Of a DNA stretch of 26,159 nucleotides, positions 16,065 through 22,915 are shown in pieces. Each line of letters starts with the position of its first letter. Position 1 is the first letter of the stretch. This DNA is from CAZART01 sp964487555 (GTDB lineage Bacteria > Bacteroidota > Rhodothermia > Rhodothermales > VXPQ01): contig CAZART010000075.1 in assembly GCA_964487555.1 (NCBI GenBank), positions 1 to 26,159 on the forward strand, read 5' to 3'. Both the position numbers and the translations under genes were made by a program. A model generated the notes under the pieces. The model saw only the letters and a list, made by a program, of their open reading frames with translations, was not told the DNA's origin and did no database searches.

Positions 16065-17534
16065 TTACGGACGCACACGAATGCGAGACGTGGTCGCATT
16101 CAGCTGTTCTACGATCGCTTCACCTTCGCTGATCATCCGCGTCTGCACCGCCATCGGTCCGCCAAGCACGATCTCGAGCGACCCGTTCGGGCCCGAAACG
16201 AGAATCGTGATCGATTCGACCGTGGGCTCGCCGTCCTCGTCAAATTCAAGATCGTCGACCGCCTTGAACGTAAACTCCGTAATACCGGGCCCGCGCGCCA
16301 CGTGATCGTAGGTGAGCCCACCGATGAACGCCGTGTCGTCGATGCGGACGTTGGTGTTTCCGACCGCCTTCACCTTGGTCCCCTCCACGCGGACGCTGAT
16401 CTGCGTGCCGCCGGTAAGCGGATTGCCGTTGGCATCCCGAACCCGGAGCGTATAGAGCTGCCCGAGCACCGCCTCCGAAGGACTCACGTCAACCACCGGA
16501 AAGCCGCTGAAGACGACCGCGGTATTGCTCGTCACAGTCTGCTGGTCCTTGTCGGCCGTCGTGGCCGTGATCAAAGCGACACCGTCGCTCGGTAGCGGGT
16601 TCGCTGAAATGAGTCGCGCCGTCCCCTGTCCCTGCGGGTTCGTCGTCACTGAACCTTCAACGATGCCGCCATCGGTGGTGAAGTAAACGGCCGTGCCCGG
16701 CTTAACCGGGTTGCCGAATTCATCACCAACGACGATCGTAATCGGATTTTCCAGGCCGAATCGCCGCAGGCCGGGAAAGTTGAATCTCTCAGGTCCAATC
16801 GAAAAGTGCGTCTGGTCGGGATGGCCGCCGTGGATAGCCACAGAAACCGGAAGCGACCGAATCGTCCTGCCGTCTACCGTGGACTCTGCAACGACCTGTA
16901 CGACGCCGGCACGCGTACCGCTGGAAAGGTTCACCGTTACTTTGCCGTTGTTATCCGTATCGGCCGCGGTCGGGTAGATGAACTCACCGCCGTCCGGTTG
17001 GACGCCCAGCGAGAAACGGACCCTTGCAGCATTGTCCAGGATGACCGGCCGGCCGAGGGAATCCGTCAGCTGAAAGGTGATCGTCGCGACTTCCCGAGAG
17101 CCGCTTTCCATCACACCGATGCTCTGAGCGGACTGATCCAGTAGGAGAATGTTGGACGCCTTGCCCGACTCGAGCTCTTCGGCTCCGGTCTTGTTGATGC
17201 GCAGTGTGGGAACGTTAATCTGGCGTCCCGCCAGCGCAAGGACCTCCGTGGAGGCGTTGCTATATCCGTCCTTCGTGACGATGAGGCGCAGCTCCATCGT
17301 GCTGTCGACGTCCACGTCGAATTGATAGCGTCCCTGTTCATCCGCTTCAAAAAGCAGATCGAAGGGGAGAACCCGAACGAAGGCTTCGGAGACGGGATTG
17401 TTGGTGTCGAAGTCGAGAACCTGTCCGTTCAGCGCGACAATGCCGCTGGTGTCGTCTTCTCCGCCGCTGAGATTACACCCGGCTGCAATCAGGCTCAGAA
17501 TGACGATCAGGAGAGCAAAATGATGATACCGCAT
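16065..17534 (-). CDS. Lipoprotein with carboxypeptidase-regulatory-like and Big_1 Ig-like domains
   Basis: The ATG at 17534 follows a strong GAGGAAGGA ribosome site. The open frame extends to 17666, but that part has no ribosome site or protein-like character. The 489-residue product has a lipoprotein signal (MRYHHFALLIVILSLIAAGC, Cys20). Next is a carboxypeptidase-regulatory-like domain at about 35-120 (VLDFDTNNPVSEAFVRV, GRYQFDVDVDS, LIVTKDGYS). Then come at least three Ig-like segments of the invasin/Big_1 type, marked by ITFQLTDSLGRPV...FSLG, ITIVVGDEFGNPVKPGTAVY and LRVRDANGNPLTGGTQISV. These modules are structural and usually project a binding surface from the cell. No enzymatic motif is present. 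It is transcribed divergently from the small lipoprotein at 17732. Confidence 0.82.
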   Translation of the reverse strand: MRYHHFALLIVILSLIAAGCNLSGGEDDTSGIVALNGQVLDFDTNNPVSEAFVRVLPFDLLFEADEQGRYQFDVDVDSTMELRLIVTKDGYSNASTEVLALAGRQINVPTLRINKTGAEELESGKASNILLLDQSAQSIGVMESGSREVATITFQLTDSLGRPVILDNAARVRFSLGVQPDGGEFIYPTAADTDNNGKVTVNLSSGTRAGVVQVVAESTVDGRTIRSLPVSVAIHGGHPDQTHFSIGPERFNFPGLRRFGLENPITIVVGDEFGNPVKPGTAVYFTTDGGIVEGSVTTNPQGQGTARLISANPLPSDGVALITATTADKDQQTVTSNTAVVFSGFPVVDVSPSEAVLGQLYTLRVRDANGNPLTGGTQISVRVEGTKVKAVGNTNVRIDDTAFIGGLTYDHVARGPGITEFTFKAVDDLEFDEDGEPTVESITILVSGPNGSLEIVLGGPMAVQTRMISEGEAIVEQLNATTSRIRVRP

Positions 17535-17731
17535 TCCTTCCTCTTCAATTGAATGGTCCAATCGGCTCTGGTATCGGCCGGAAGCGCGCTGATTTAAGGC
17601 CTCGATCGTCAGATGCCGAAAGAATATTTTCTCGTAACCTCGGATACAGAAGTCTCGAACCAGCATATAAGCGACACGTGTGCGACTCTACTTTACCCCC
17701 AATCCACCGTCATAACCCTCGTTTGAGTTCT

Positions 17732-18241
17732 ATGAAATTGCGATTCGGTATTCTTTCGATTGCCCTACTTAGCATGGTCGTCCTCGGCGCGTGCGATTCG
17801 GGGGATCCTATTGACGAACCGGAGCCGCGCGACGTCGCCGGCCGCTACAACTTCACCCAGTTCGTCTTCCAGCCGAGTTCGGCGGCCGTGGAGGCGATCA
17901 ATGTCCTCGACACTCTCGTGGTAGGTCGGACGCATCTCGACCTCTCGAGCGGCGGCAATTTCATATTCGCCTATGAGTTTGTCGCCGGAGACCAGTTCTT
18001 CTTGAGTGGCGATTTTAGGGTCACAGCGAATGCCGTTCGGATCGACGGCGCGCGCGATCACCGGGCCAGCTACAACAGGCTGCTGCTGGATGAGGACTTT
18101 ACACTTCGCCGCAATGACGACGCCCCGGGCGTGCTCACGGCTGAGATTCCCAAGACGATCGATCCGGCGGCTTTTTCAGACCGATATGAAGGTATCAATT
18201 CCCTCTCCGGGACCCTGAGCATTCGACTCGTGAAGGAGTAG
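17732..18241 (+). CDS. Small lipoprotein, unknown family
   Basis: The ATG at 17732 starts MKLRFGILSIALLSMVVLGAC, a lipoprotein signal with acceptor Cys21. An in-frame ATG at 17549 would add 61 residues that are not protein-like. The mature part, about 148 residues, begins with an acidic linker (DSGDPIDEPEPRD) and then VAGRYNFTQFVFQPSS, LDTLVVGRTHLDLSSGGNFIFAYEF, and similar short strands ending SGTLSIRLVKE. This alternation suggests a small lipocalin-like or eight-stranded beta fold, but that is inferred from pattern only. It lies 51 nt upstream of the three-barrel outer-membrane protein gene on the same strand, so the two may form an envelope operon. Confidence 0.75.
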   Translation: MKLRFGILSIALLSMVVLGACDSGDPIDEPEPRDVAGRYNFTQFVFQPSSAAVEAINVLDTLVVGRTHLDLSSGGNFIFAYEFVAGDQFFLSGDFRVTANAVRIDGARDHRASYNRLLLDEDFTLRRNDDAPGVLTAEIPKTIDPAAFSDRYEGINSLSGTLSIRLVKE

Positions 18242-18292
18242 GGATTGCTGCAGACGATTAATTCAAAAAGATGTTGGAAGTAACAACTGACT

Positions 18293-20614
18293 ATGACTAT
18301 ACGTCGCCTTCTCGTCGTTTTGGCGTGGGTTGCAATAGTAGCGTATATCGCGGCACTTTCCTCACCGCGTGTCTTCGCGCAGGTTCGTGGTCTCAGTTAT
18401 ACCACAGCTCCCATCGTCGAACGGCTGTACTTTGACGGCAACGCAGGCCTGGAAAACGGCACGCTTTATGGTGGACAGCTGGGCCTTGGCTTCGGCCGAT
18501 TCATCGAATTGGAAGGCCTCTACCTTCTGAATGAAGGCCTCTCGAATGATTTCAGCGACATTTCGGGGATCACGGAGGCGACCCGCGAGAAGCTCGAGGC
18601 TCTTGAGAGTCGCGACATCACACTCCGGCGGTACGGCGGTAAGCTCAAAATCAATGCGCCGACAGCGAACGTCCTGCCATTCGTTACGCTTGGGGGCGGT
18701 GTTCTCAGCTTCGAGCCGGAGCATCTCAATAAGACGCGTACCATCTACCTGTCGCTCGGAGGCGGAGTACAGTTTTCCGTCGCCGGCCGGTACGCGCTGA
18801 CGGTGGGCGCAGAGCGATTCGGATATCGCTATAATCTCGGCGCCACGTTCTTCGACGACCTCGATCTTGCCCAAGCCGACCTCAGCGACGAGAGCTTCAA
18901 TCATATCCAGGTAAGCAACTGGGCGCTCCGCGCAGGCATCCGCATCTACGCTGGTGGGCGGGCACCGGGCGAAGAGACGGCTCTCGACGAGGCCCTGCGC
19001 GAGCAGTTCGCCGGTGGATTGCGCGGACTAAGTCTCCGGCTCGAGCCGTTCGGTGGCCAGCTCAACTTCGACGAAGATCTGGGTTTCAAGACCACGCAGC
19101 GTATGGCCGGCCTCTTTGCGGGACTGAATCTCGGCCCGTTTGTAGGTGTGCGCGGATTTTACTGGCGGGGCGTTGAATCAGGTCTGCTGGAATTCGACCG
19201 GCTCCAGGCCTACGGCGGTGAGCTCCGTTTCGAGCTGACGTCCGGTCAGTCCCTAGCGCCCTACCTGACGATGGGCGGCGGCTATCTCGATGTACTAAGC
19301 GGATACACAGGCGGCGCGACAATGAACGAGGAGGGCGAACCGATTATAACGAGGGCACCGGAGGATGAGCCCTTCATCATTGTCGGCGCAGGGGCGGTCC
19401 TGGCTCTGAACGAGTCGCTTTCCCTCAACGCCGCTGCACGATCCGTTCTATTGACCCGGGAAGGCGTCGACAACGTAAACGGCCCCTCGGACGTGGTATC
19501 CAGTTGGATGTTTTCAGCGGGGCTCAACTTCGGCTTCGGCGGGAGAAGCGATCGCGCCGGTCAGGCGATACGATCAGAAATTGAAGGAGCCGAAGCCGTG
19601 CGAACCCGAGAGGACCAGAACCTACGCCGAGAGCTCGATGCCGCCGAAGCCCGGATCGATTCACTTGCCCGGCTCATTCAGCGCATAGGCGAGGGAGACG
19701 TGGAGGCGTTTCGTGAGGCGCAAGTCCTCACGCCTTCGGGGGCACAGGACACCCTCGCACGGGAGGCGGTGCGCGTCCCCGCCCGCAAAGATCGAATGGT
19801 GACTCTGCCTCTGCCCGAACGGGGTGAGCTCTACATCCGATTTGGCGAACCGGGGGGCGTCTCCATCGAATCCATCGTGGGAGAGGATACCGATGCGGAT
19901 GAGGTCGCCGATCTTTCCGGAGTTCGCCAGTCCTTGACCGCGGAGCAGATCGAGCAGATCGTGAGCCAGACGGTGCGTGAGCAGCTGCGGGCCGCGGAGG
20001 CGCAGGGTGCGAGCGAATCCGACATCACCCGGATTGAACGCCGGATCCAGGACCGCCTCGATGCCCTCGAAGACCGGCTGCAGTCGCGTCTCGATCGCAG
20101 GATGACGCAATTAGAGACCGAAGGAAGGCCGACGCGCGTGATTATCGAAGATGCCGCCGGGCGCGGCGGAGACGTGGACGTCGACATTCGGCCCGCCGCC
20201 CGGCGCGCCATCTATCCGTTTATGGCCTATCTGAATGGTAACCCGAATCTGGGGATCTTTGGAGTTCGATTCGATCCGGGAGCACCGTTCTTTGGCCCGA
20301 TCGAGCTGCAACCTGAAATTGGATTTGGAATTGCCGCCGACACCTATGCCTATCATCTAAATCTTGATGCCGTGTACACGGCAGGATTCGTCGATCGCGT
20401 GGTATCCGGACTGCGCCCGTACCTGGGCCTGGGCGCAGGCATGCTTGGTTTCAACGAGAAGCCGGATGACGCTCCCGGCGTTCAACTCACCGCCAACGTG
20501 CGGCTCGGATCAGAGTTTGGCCCACTCTGGGGCAGTTTCTTCTTCCTCGAATATGGTACGTATGATTTCTTCGAGTACGACCGCATTGCCGCCGGATATA
20601 GAGTGCGTTTCTGA
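18293..20614 (+). CDS. Outer-membrane protein with three barrel-like segments and coiled coils
   Basis: The 773-residue product has a signal peptide (MTIRRLLVVLAWVAIVAYIAALSSPRVFAQ). Two related OmpA-barrel-like segments follow (about 31-220 and 235-415). They share the order RGLS...FDGNAG or FDEDLG, then GLNLG or LGLGFG, then YGGKLKI...FVTLGGGVL versus YGGELRF...YLTMGGGYL, which points to internal duplication. Next come charged heptad-like helices (about 425-480 and 545-615, with AEQIEQIVSQTVREQLRAAE and RIQDRLDALEDRLQSRL), interrupted at about 502-527 by a short motif TLPLPERGELYIRFGEPGG. A third barrel-like segment fills the C-terminus (YPFMAYLNGNPNLGIFGVRF ... LRPYLGLGAGMLGF) and ends in phenylalanine. 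It may bridge the outer membrane and peptidoglycan or self-assemble. It is tightly linked to the OmpA-family gene 2 nt downstream. Confidence 0.78.
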   Translation: MTIRRLLVVLAWVAIVAYIAALSSPRVFAQVRGLSYTTAPIVERLYFDGNAGLENGTLYGGQLGLGFGRFIELEGLYLLNEGLSNDFSDISGITEATREKLEALESRDITLRRYGGKLKINAPTANVLPFVTLGGGVLSFEPEHLNKTRTIYLSLGGGVQFSVAGRYALTVGAERFGYRYNLGATFFDDLDLAQADLSDESFNHIQVSNWALRAGIRIYAGGRAPGEETALDEALREQFAGGLRGLSLRLEPFGGQLNFDEDLGFKTTQRMAGLFAGLNLGPFVGVRGFYWRGVESGLLEFDRLQAYGGELRFELTSGQSLAPYLTMGGGYLDVLSGYTGGATMNEEGEPIITRAPEDEPFIIVGAGAVLALNESLSLNAAARSVLLTREGVDNVNGPSDVVSSWMFSAGLNFGFGGRSDRAGQAIRSEIEGAEAVRTREDQNLRRELDAAEARIDSLARLIQRIGEGDVEAFREAQVLTPSGAQDTLAREAVRVPARKDRMVTLPLPERGELYIRFGEPGGVSIESIVGEDTDADEVADLSGVRQSLTAEQIEQIVSQTVREQLRAAEAQGASESDITRIERRIQDRLDALEDRLQSRLDRRMTQLETEGRPTRVIIEDAAGRGGDVDVDIRPAARRAIYPFMAYLNGNPNLGIFGVRFDPGAPFFGPIELQPEIGFGIAADTYAYHLNLDAVYTAGFVDRVVSGLRPYLGLGAGMLGFNEKPDDAPGVQLTANVRLGSEFGPLWGSFFFLEYGTYDFFEYDRIAAGYRVRF

Positions 20615-20616
20615 GC

Positions 20617-21648
20617 ATGCGAACGGACCTCCCCATCGAATGCCGCTGTCGGCATCACCTTCGGTTAGCCGCTGTGGCATGCCTCGCGACGGCCGTGCTG
20701 TTGCTGCTTCATACGCTCGGCGCAGATGCCAAGGCGCAGGGCACGGATACGACGCGCACGATTACTCTGCCGGCCCCGGAATCGGGCGTAATATACATCC
20801 GGTCCGGACCCCCCGGAGGGGTCCGCATCCGATCCCGTCATCGGACGCCCCACGACGCGTCGGAACGCCGGGTCGAGCCTGACGTCCTCTCAAGCCTGGG
20901 CGATGCGCCCGTAGCGTTCAACCCGGCCGATCTTTCTCGCCTCGAGGCTTTGCTTGCACGACAGGGTCTTGACCTGGATGCCGGTCTTGCCCGCCGAGGT
21001 GGTGAGGATGTCGTCGTGTTGCGGCGTCGTGGCGATAGCGTCCTGACGGAGGCGGATACCCTTACGCTCGCTAGCGCTACGCGATTGCTTCAGACCGTCG
21101 GCGGCCGCGGTACACGGAGTGAAGCGGCCCCCGCCGGCGTGCCGCCACTGATAACCCGCATCGAGCGATCCATTCTTGACGCGGGTCTTTTCCGATCGAT
21201 TCAGGTGAACTTCGAATTCGACCGGAGTGACCTGTTACCGACGGCCGAACCTACGCTCGATGCCGTGGCGAACGTACTGCGGCGGTATCCGGATCTTCAC
21301 ATCGAAATAGCCGGGCATTCCGATAGCCTGGGTCCGGCGGAGTACAACCGTAGACTATCAGCGCGCCGAGCCGAGCGAGTCCGTGTGGCGTTGATCGAAC
21401 GAGGAATTGAGCCCGAGCGGATCCGGGCAGAAGGTTATGGCGAGTCCCACGCCGTTTTGTCGAACCGGACGACGACCGGGCGGGCGCTAAATCGACGTGT
21501 AGAGTTCGTGTTGCGTAACCCTGAAGCGGCGGAGCGTTACCGGATGGAAATGCGGGAAGGTCCGGATGAAGAGCTCGAGCGTCTGCGTGAGTCCATTCGT
21601 GCGGGAATCCGCGACGGTTTCGAAGATCGCAGCCAAGAAAACGATTAA
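20617..21648 (+). CDS. OmpA-family peptidoglycan-binding protein
   Basis: The ATG lies 2 nt after the upstream stop. The 343-residue product has a signal peptide with a hydrophobic core AVACLATAVLLLLHTLG. A linker follows, then a C-terminal OmpA domain at about 195-305: VNFEFDRSDLLPTAEPTLDAV, LHIEIAGHSDSLGPAEYNRRL, SARRAERVRVALIERGI, GYGESHAVLSN and NRRVEFVL. The Asp and Arg positions of the diaminopimelate-binding motif (D in GHSD, R in NRRVE) are present. Near residues 48-72 it carries ITLPAPESGVIYIR and PPGGVRI, closely matching a motif in the preceding gene product. It probably anchors the outer membrane to peptidoglycan, possibly in complex with its neighbour. The coding sequence contains an 8-bp perfect hairpin at 20805-20825. 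Confidence 0.9.
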   Translation: MRTDLPIECRCRHHLRLAAVACLATAVLLLLHTLGADAKAQGTDTTRTITLPAPESGVIYIRSGPPGGVRIRSRHRTPHDASERRVEPDVLSSLGDAPVAFNPADLSRLEALLARQGLDLDAGLARRGGEDVVVLRRRGDSVLTEADTLTLASATRLLQTVGGRGTRSEAAPAGVPPLITRIERSILDAGLFRSIQVNFEFDRSDLLPTAEPTLDAVANVLRRYPDLHIEIAGHSDSLGPAEYNRRLSARRAERVRVALIERGIEPERIRAEGYGESHAVLSNRTTTGRALNRRVEFVLRNPEAAERYRMEMREGPDEELERLRESIRAGIRDGFEDRSQEND

Positions 21649-21660
21649 CGAGGTGTGCTG

Positions 21661-21819
21661 ATGGATATTCTCAGAATCATAGCGGCAATCATTCTGCCGC
21701 CGCTGGGCGTCTTTCTGCAAGAGGGTCTGGGCGGCCACTTCTGGCTCAACATCCTGCTAACCCTGCTGGGCTTTATCCCAGGCATCATCCACGCACTCTG
21801 GGTGATCTTGTCGAGATGA
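21661..21819 (+). CDS. YqaE/Pmp3-family small membrane protein
   Basis: This 52-residue frame begins at an ATG preceded by GAGGTG with 5-nt spacing, only 12 nt after the OmpA-family stop. The product has two membrane segments: ILRIIAAIILPPLGVFLQEG, which carries the family hallmark PPLGVF, and FWLNILLTLLGFIPGIIHAL followed by WVILSR. It matches the Pmp3/YqaE family (PF01679) in length, spacing and the GFIPGIIHALWV ending. Family members in yeast and plants limit membrane hyperpolarisation and salt entry; bacterial roles are poorly defined. Here it may be part of an envelope-stress operon with the OmpA-family gene. The match is strong although the gene is very short. Confidence 0.93.
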   Translation: MDILRIIAAIILPPLGVFLQEGLGGHFWLNILLTLLGFIPGIIHALWVILSR

Positions 21820-21820
21820 G

Positions 21821-21947
21821 GGAGGATCGAGGATCGGGAGATCGAGGATCGGAAGATCGAGGATCGGAGGATCGAAGATAGAGGACCGGATCGAGGATTG
21901 CCGGCCAGGACAAGGTCGATCATCGATCCTCTATCCTCGCTCCCCCA
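21821..21947. repeat. Dispersed hairpin repeat, copy C, with 15-bp tandem units
   Basis: Starting right after the yqaE-like stop, the 15-mer GATCGAGGATCGGRR is repeated about three times (from 21826), then a degenerate fourth copy. CGAAGATAGAGGA (21873-21885) pairs with TCCTCTATCCTCG (21927-21939) at 12 of 13 positions. The right arm contains CGATCCTCTATCCTC, identical to copy A. The plus strand of the left part is almost entirely purine plus T. The period of 15 keeps any reading frame open, which fits the in-frame behaviour of copies A and B. It lies between the yqaE-like gene and the convergent gene at 21955. Confidence 0.75.
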
Positions 21948-21954
21948 CTTCCCT

Positions 21955-22368
21955 CTACTCTTCCTCCACCGGATTCGCGTTGTTCGGACGCACATCCCAG
22001 GCGAGCATGGACTCTATGTCGGCGAAGTCCTCCTCGTCCGCCTCATCAACGAAGCGATAGTCGCCGAGCTGGTCGCGCTGCGAGGACGGCACGCGGAACC
22101 ACTTCACGCCCTCCCGATCCACAAACTCCTCTGGAAAAGGACTCTCGACGCGGTAGGAGGGATGGTACGAGCGGTACGTCTTCTCCGCCTCGTAAAGGGC
22201 GGCACGCCGTGCTCCTGCTTTAGTGCGGCTCTCGCCTGTCACACGAAAGGGGGCGACATTGATCGTCGCTCGGAAGTACTCATCTTCAAGCTCCGTATAT
22301 TCCGGTCGCATCACCTTAAATTCCTCGGGATGCGGATAGGCACTACGCTCGACGGGGTCCTGTAGCAT
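21955..22368 (-). CDS. Hypothetical acidic protein
   Basis: The 137-residue product begins MLQDPVERSAYPHPEEFKV and ends AWDVRPNNANPVEEE. It is rich in Glu, Asp, Tyr and Pro and has no signal peptide or membrane segment, so it is probably cytoplasmic. The segment ESRTKAGARRAALYEAEKTY looks helical. I do not recognise the family. The opposite-strand frame 21898-22365 is less likely because its product is dominated by Leu/Arg/His patches typical of antisense frames. The ribosome site (ACGAG) is weak. The stop lies within 10 nt of repeat copy C, and the gene is divergent from the acidic protein gene at 22603. Confidence 0.62.
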   Translation of the reverse strand: MLQDPVERSAYPHPEEFKVMRPEYTELEDEYFRATINVAPFRVTGESRTKAGARRAALYEAEKTYRSYHPSYRVESPFPEEFVDREGVKWFRVPSSQRDQLGDYRFVDEADEEDFADIESMLAWDVRPNNANPVEEE

Positions 22369-22602
22369 AATCTCGTTCAGCTAATCGTAAGTAGGGTAGG
22401 ACTCTGCGGTCCGGGTATCGGATTTTGTTCACGGAGGCGTTTACTACGGAGGAGCGTGTCGGGTTCGTAGGTCCGGAGAATTCGAAGCGGCCGCTAATAT
22501 TAATTTTTTGAACAACCTCTCTGGTACTACTTGATTTTGGTGGAAGGCGATCCATTATTTTGGGGGCCGGCACCAGTACCCACTATCAATCAACCTAATA
22601 CT
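22369..22602. promoter_or_regulatory. Divergent spacer upstream of the hyperacidic protein gene
   Basis: This 234-bp spacer contains an AT-rich stretch (about 22495-22515, AATATTAATTTTTTGAAC) followed by TACTTGATTTTGG, which loosely resembles the Bacteroidota-type promoter with a TTG upstream and TAnnTTTG near -7. The match is imperfect. A small hairpin (GGACTCTGCGGTCC) lies near 22405. No gene was found here. Confidence 0.3.
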
Positions 22603-22851
22603 ATGACCTCGATTTTTCCGTTCGACGTCGACGAACAGGACGTCATGGATATACCCGTCGCTCTTGAAGACGACGACCTCGATTTTGAAGATGATGACGA
22701 TCTCGATCTCGACGACGAGGAAGATTTCGACGACGACTTTGAGGATGACGACCTTGAGGACGAAGACGATTTCGACGACGAGGATCTGGATTTCGACGAC
22801 GACGATTTAGATCTCGGCGACGACGACTTTGATGACATCGACGACTTCTAG
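22603..22851 (+). CDS. Hyperacidic Asp-rich small protein
   Basis: The ATG at 22603 starts MTSIFPFDVDEQDVMDIPVA, followed by about 60 residues of near-continuous Asp/Glu with spaced Leu and Phe (DLDFEDDDDLDLDDEEDF and similar). Counting gives 41 Asp and 9 Glu in 82 residues and no Lys, Arg or His. An in-frame start at 22531 adds residues of different character. The regular spacing of Leu/Phe every 4-7 residues may allow binding to basic partners; DNA mimicry, chaperoning of basic proteins or calcium binding are possible, none demonstrable here. A strong intrinsic terminator lies 33 nt after the stop, indicating a real transcript end. I do not recognise the family. Confidence 0.75.
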   Translation: MTSIFPFDVDEQDVMDIPVALEDDDLDFEDDDDLDLDDEEDFDDDFEDDDLEDEDDFDDEDLDFDDDDLDLGDDDFDDIDDF

Positions 22852-22883
22852 TCGCGTTCTCACGCCCACACCATAGGTTTACC

Positions 22884-22915
22884 GCCCCGCGCCGTCCCGG
22901 CCGGGGCTTTTTTTT
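22884..22915 (+). terminator. Strong rho-independent terminator after the hyperacidic protein gene
   Basis: GCCCCG-C-GCCG (22884-22894) pairs with CGGC-CGGGGC (22898-22907) over 10 base pairs with one bulged C and a TCC loop, followed by eight T residues (22908-22915). It is the clearest intrinsic terminator in the window. Confidence 0.93.

Noticed and set aside
21821..21900. CRISPR array
   Set aside because: The 15-bp units are directly adjacent without spacers and no cas gene is present; it is a tandem repeat inside a hairpin element.
21898..22365. Plus-strand 155-residue open frame opposite the hypothetical gene at 21955-22368
   Set aside because: It starts inside repeat copy C, and its product has Leu/Arg/His patches typical of antisense frames; the minus-strand frame has more natural composition.
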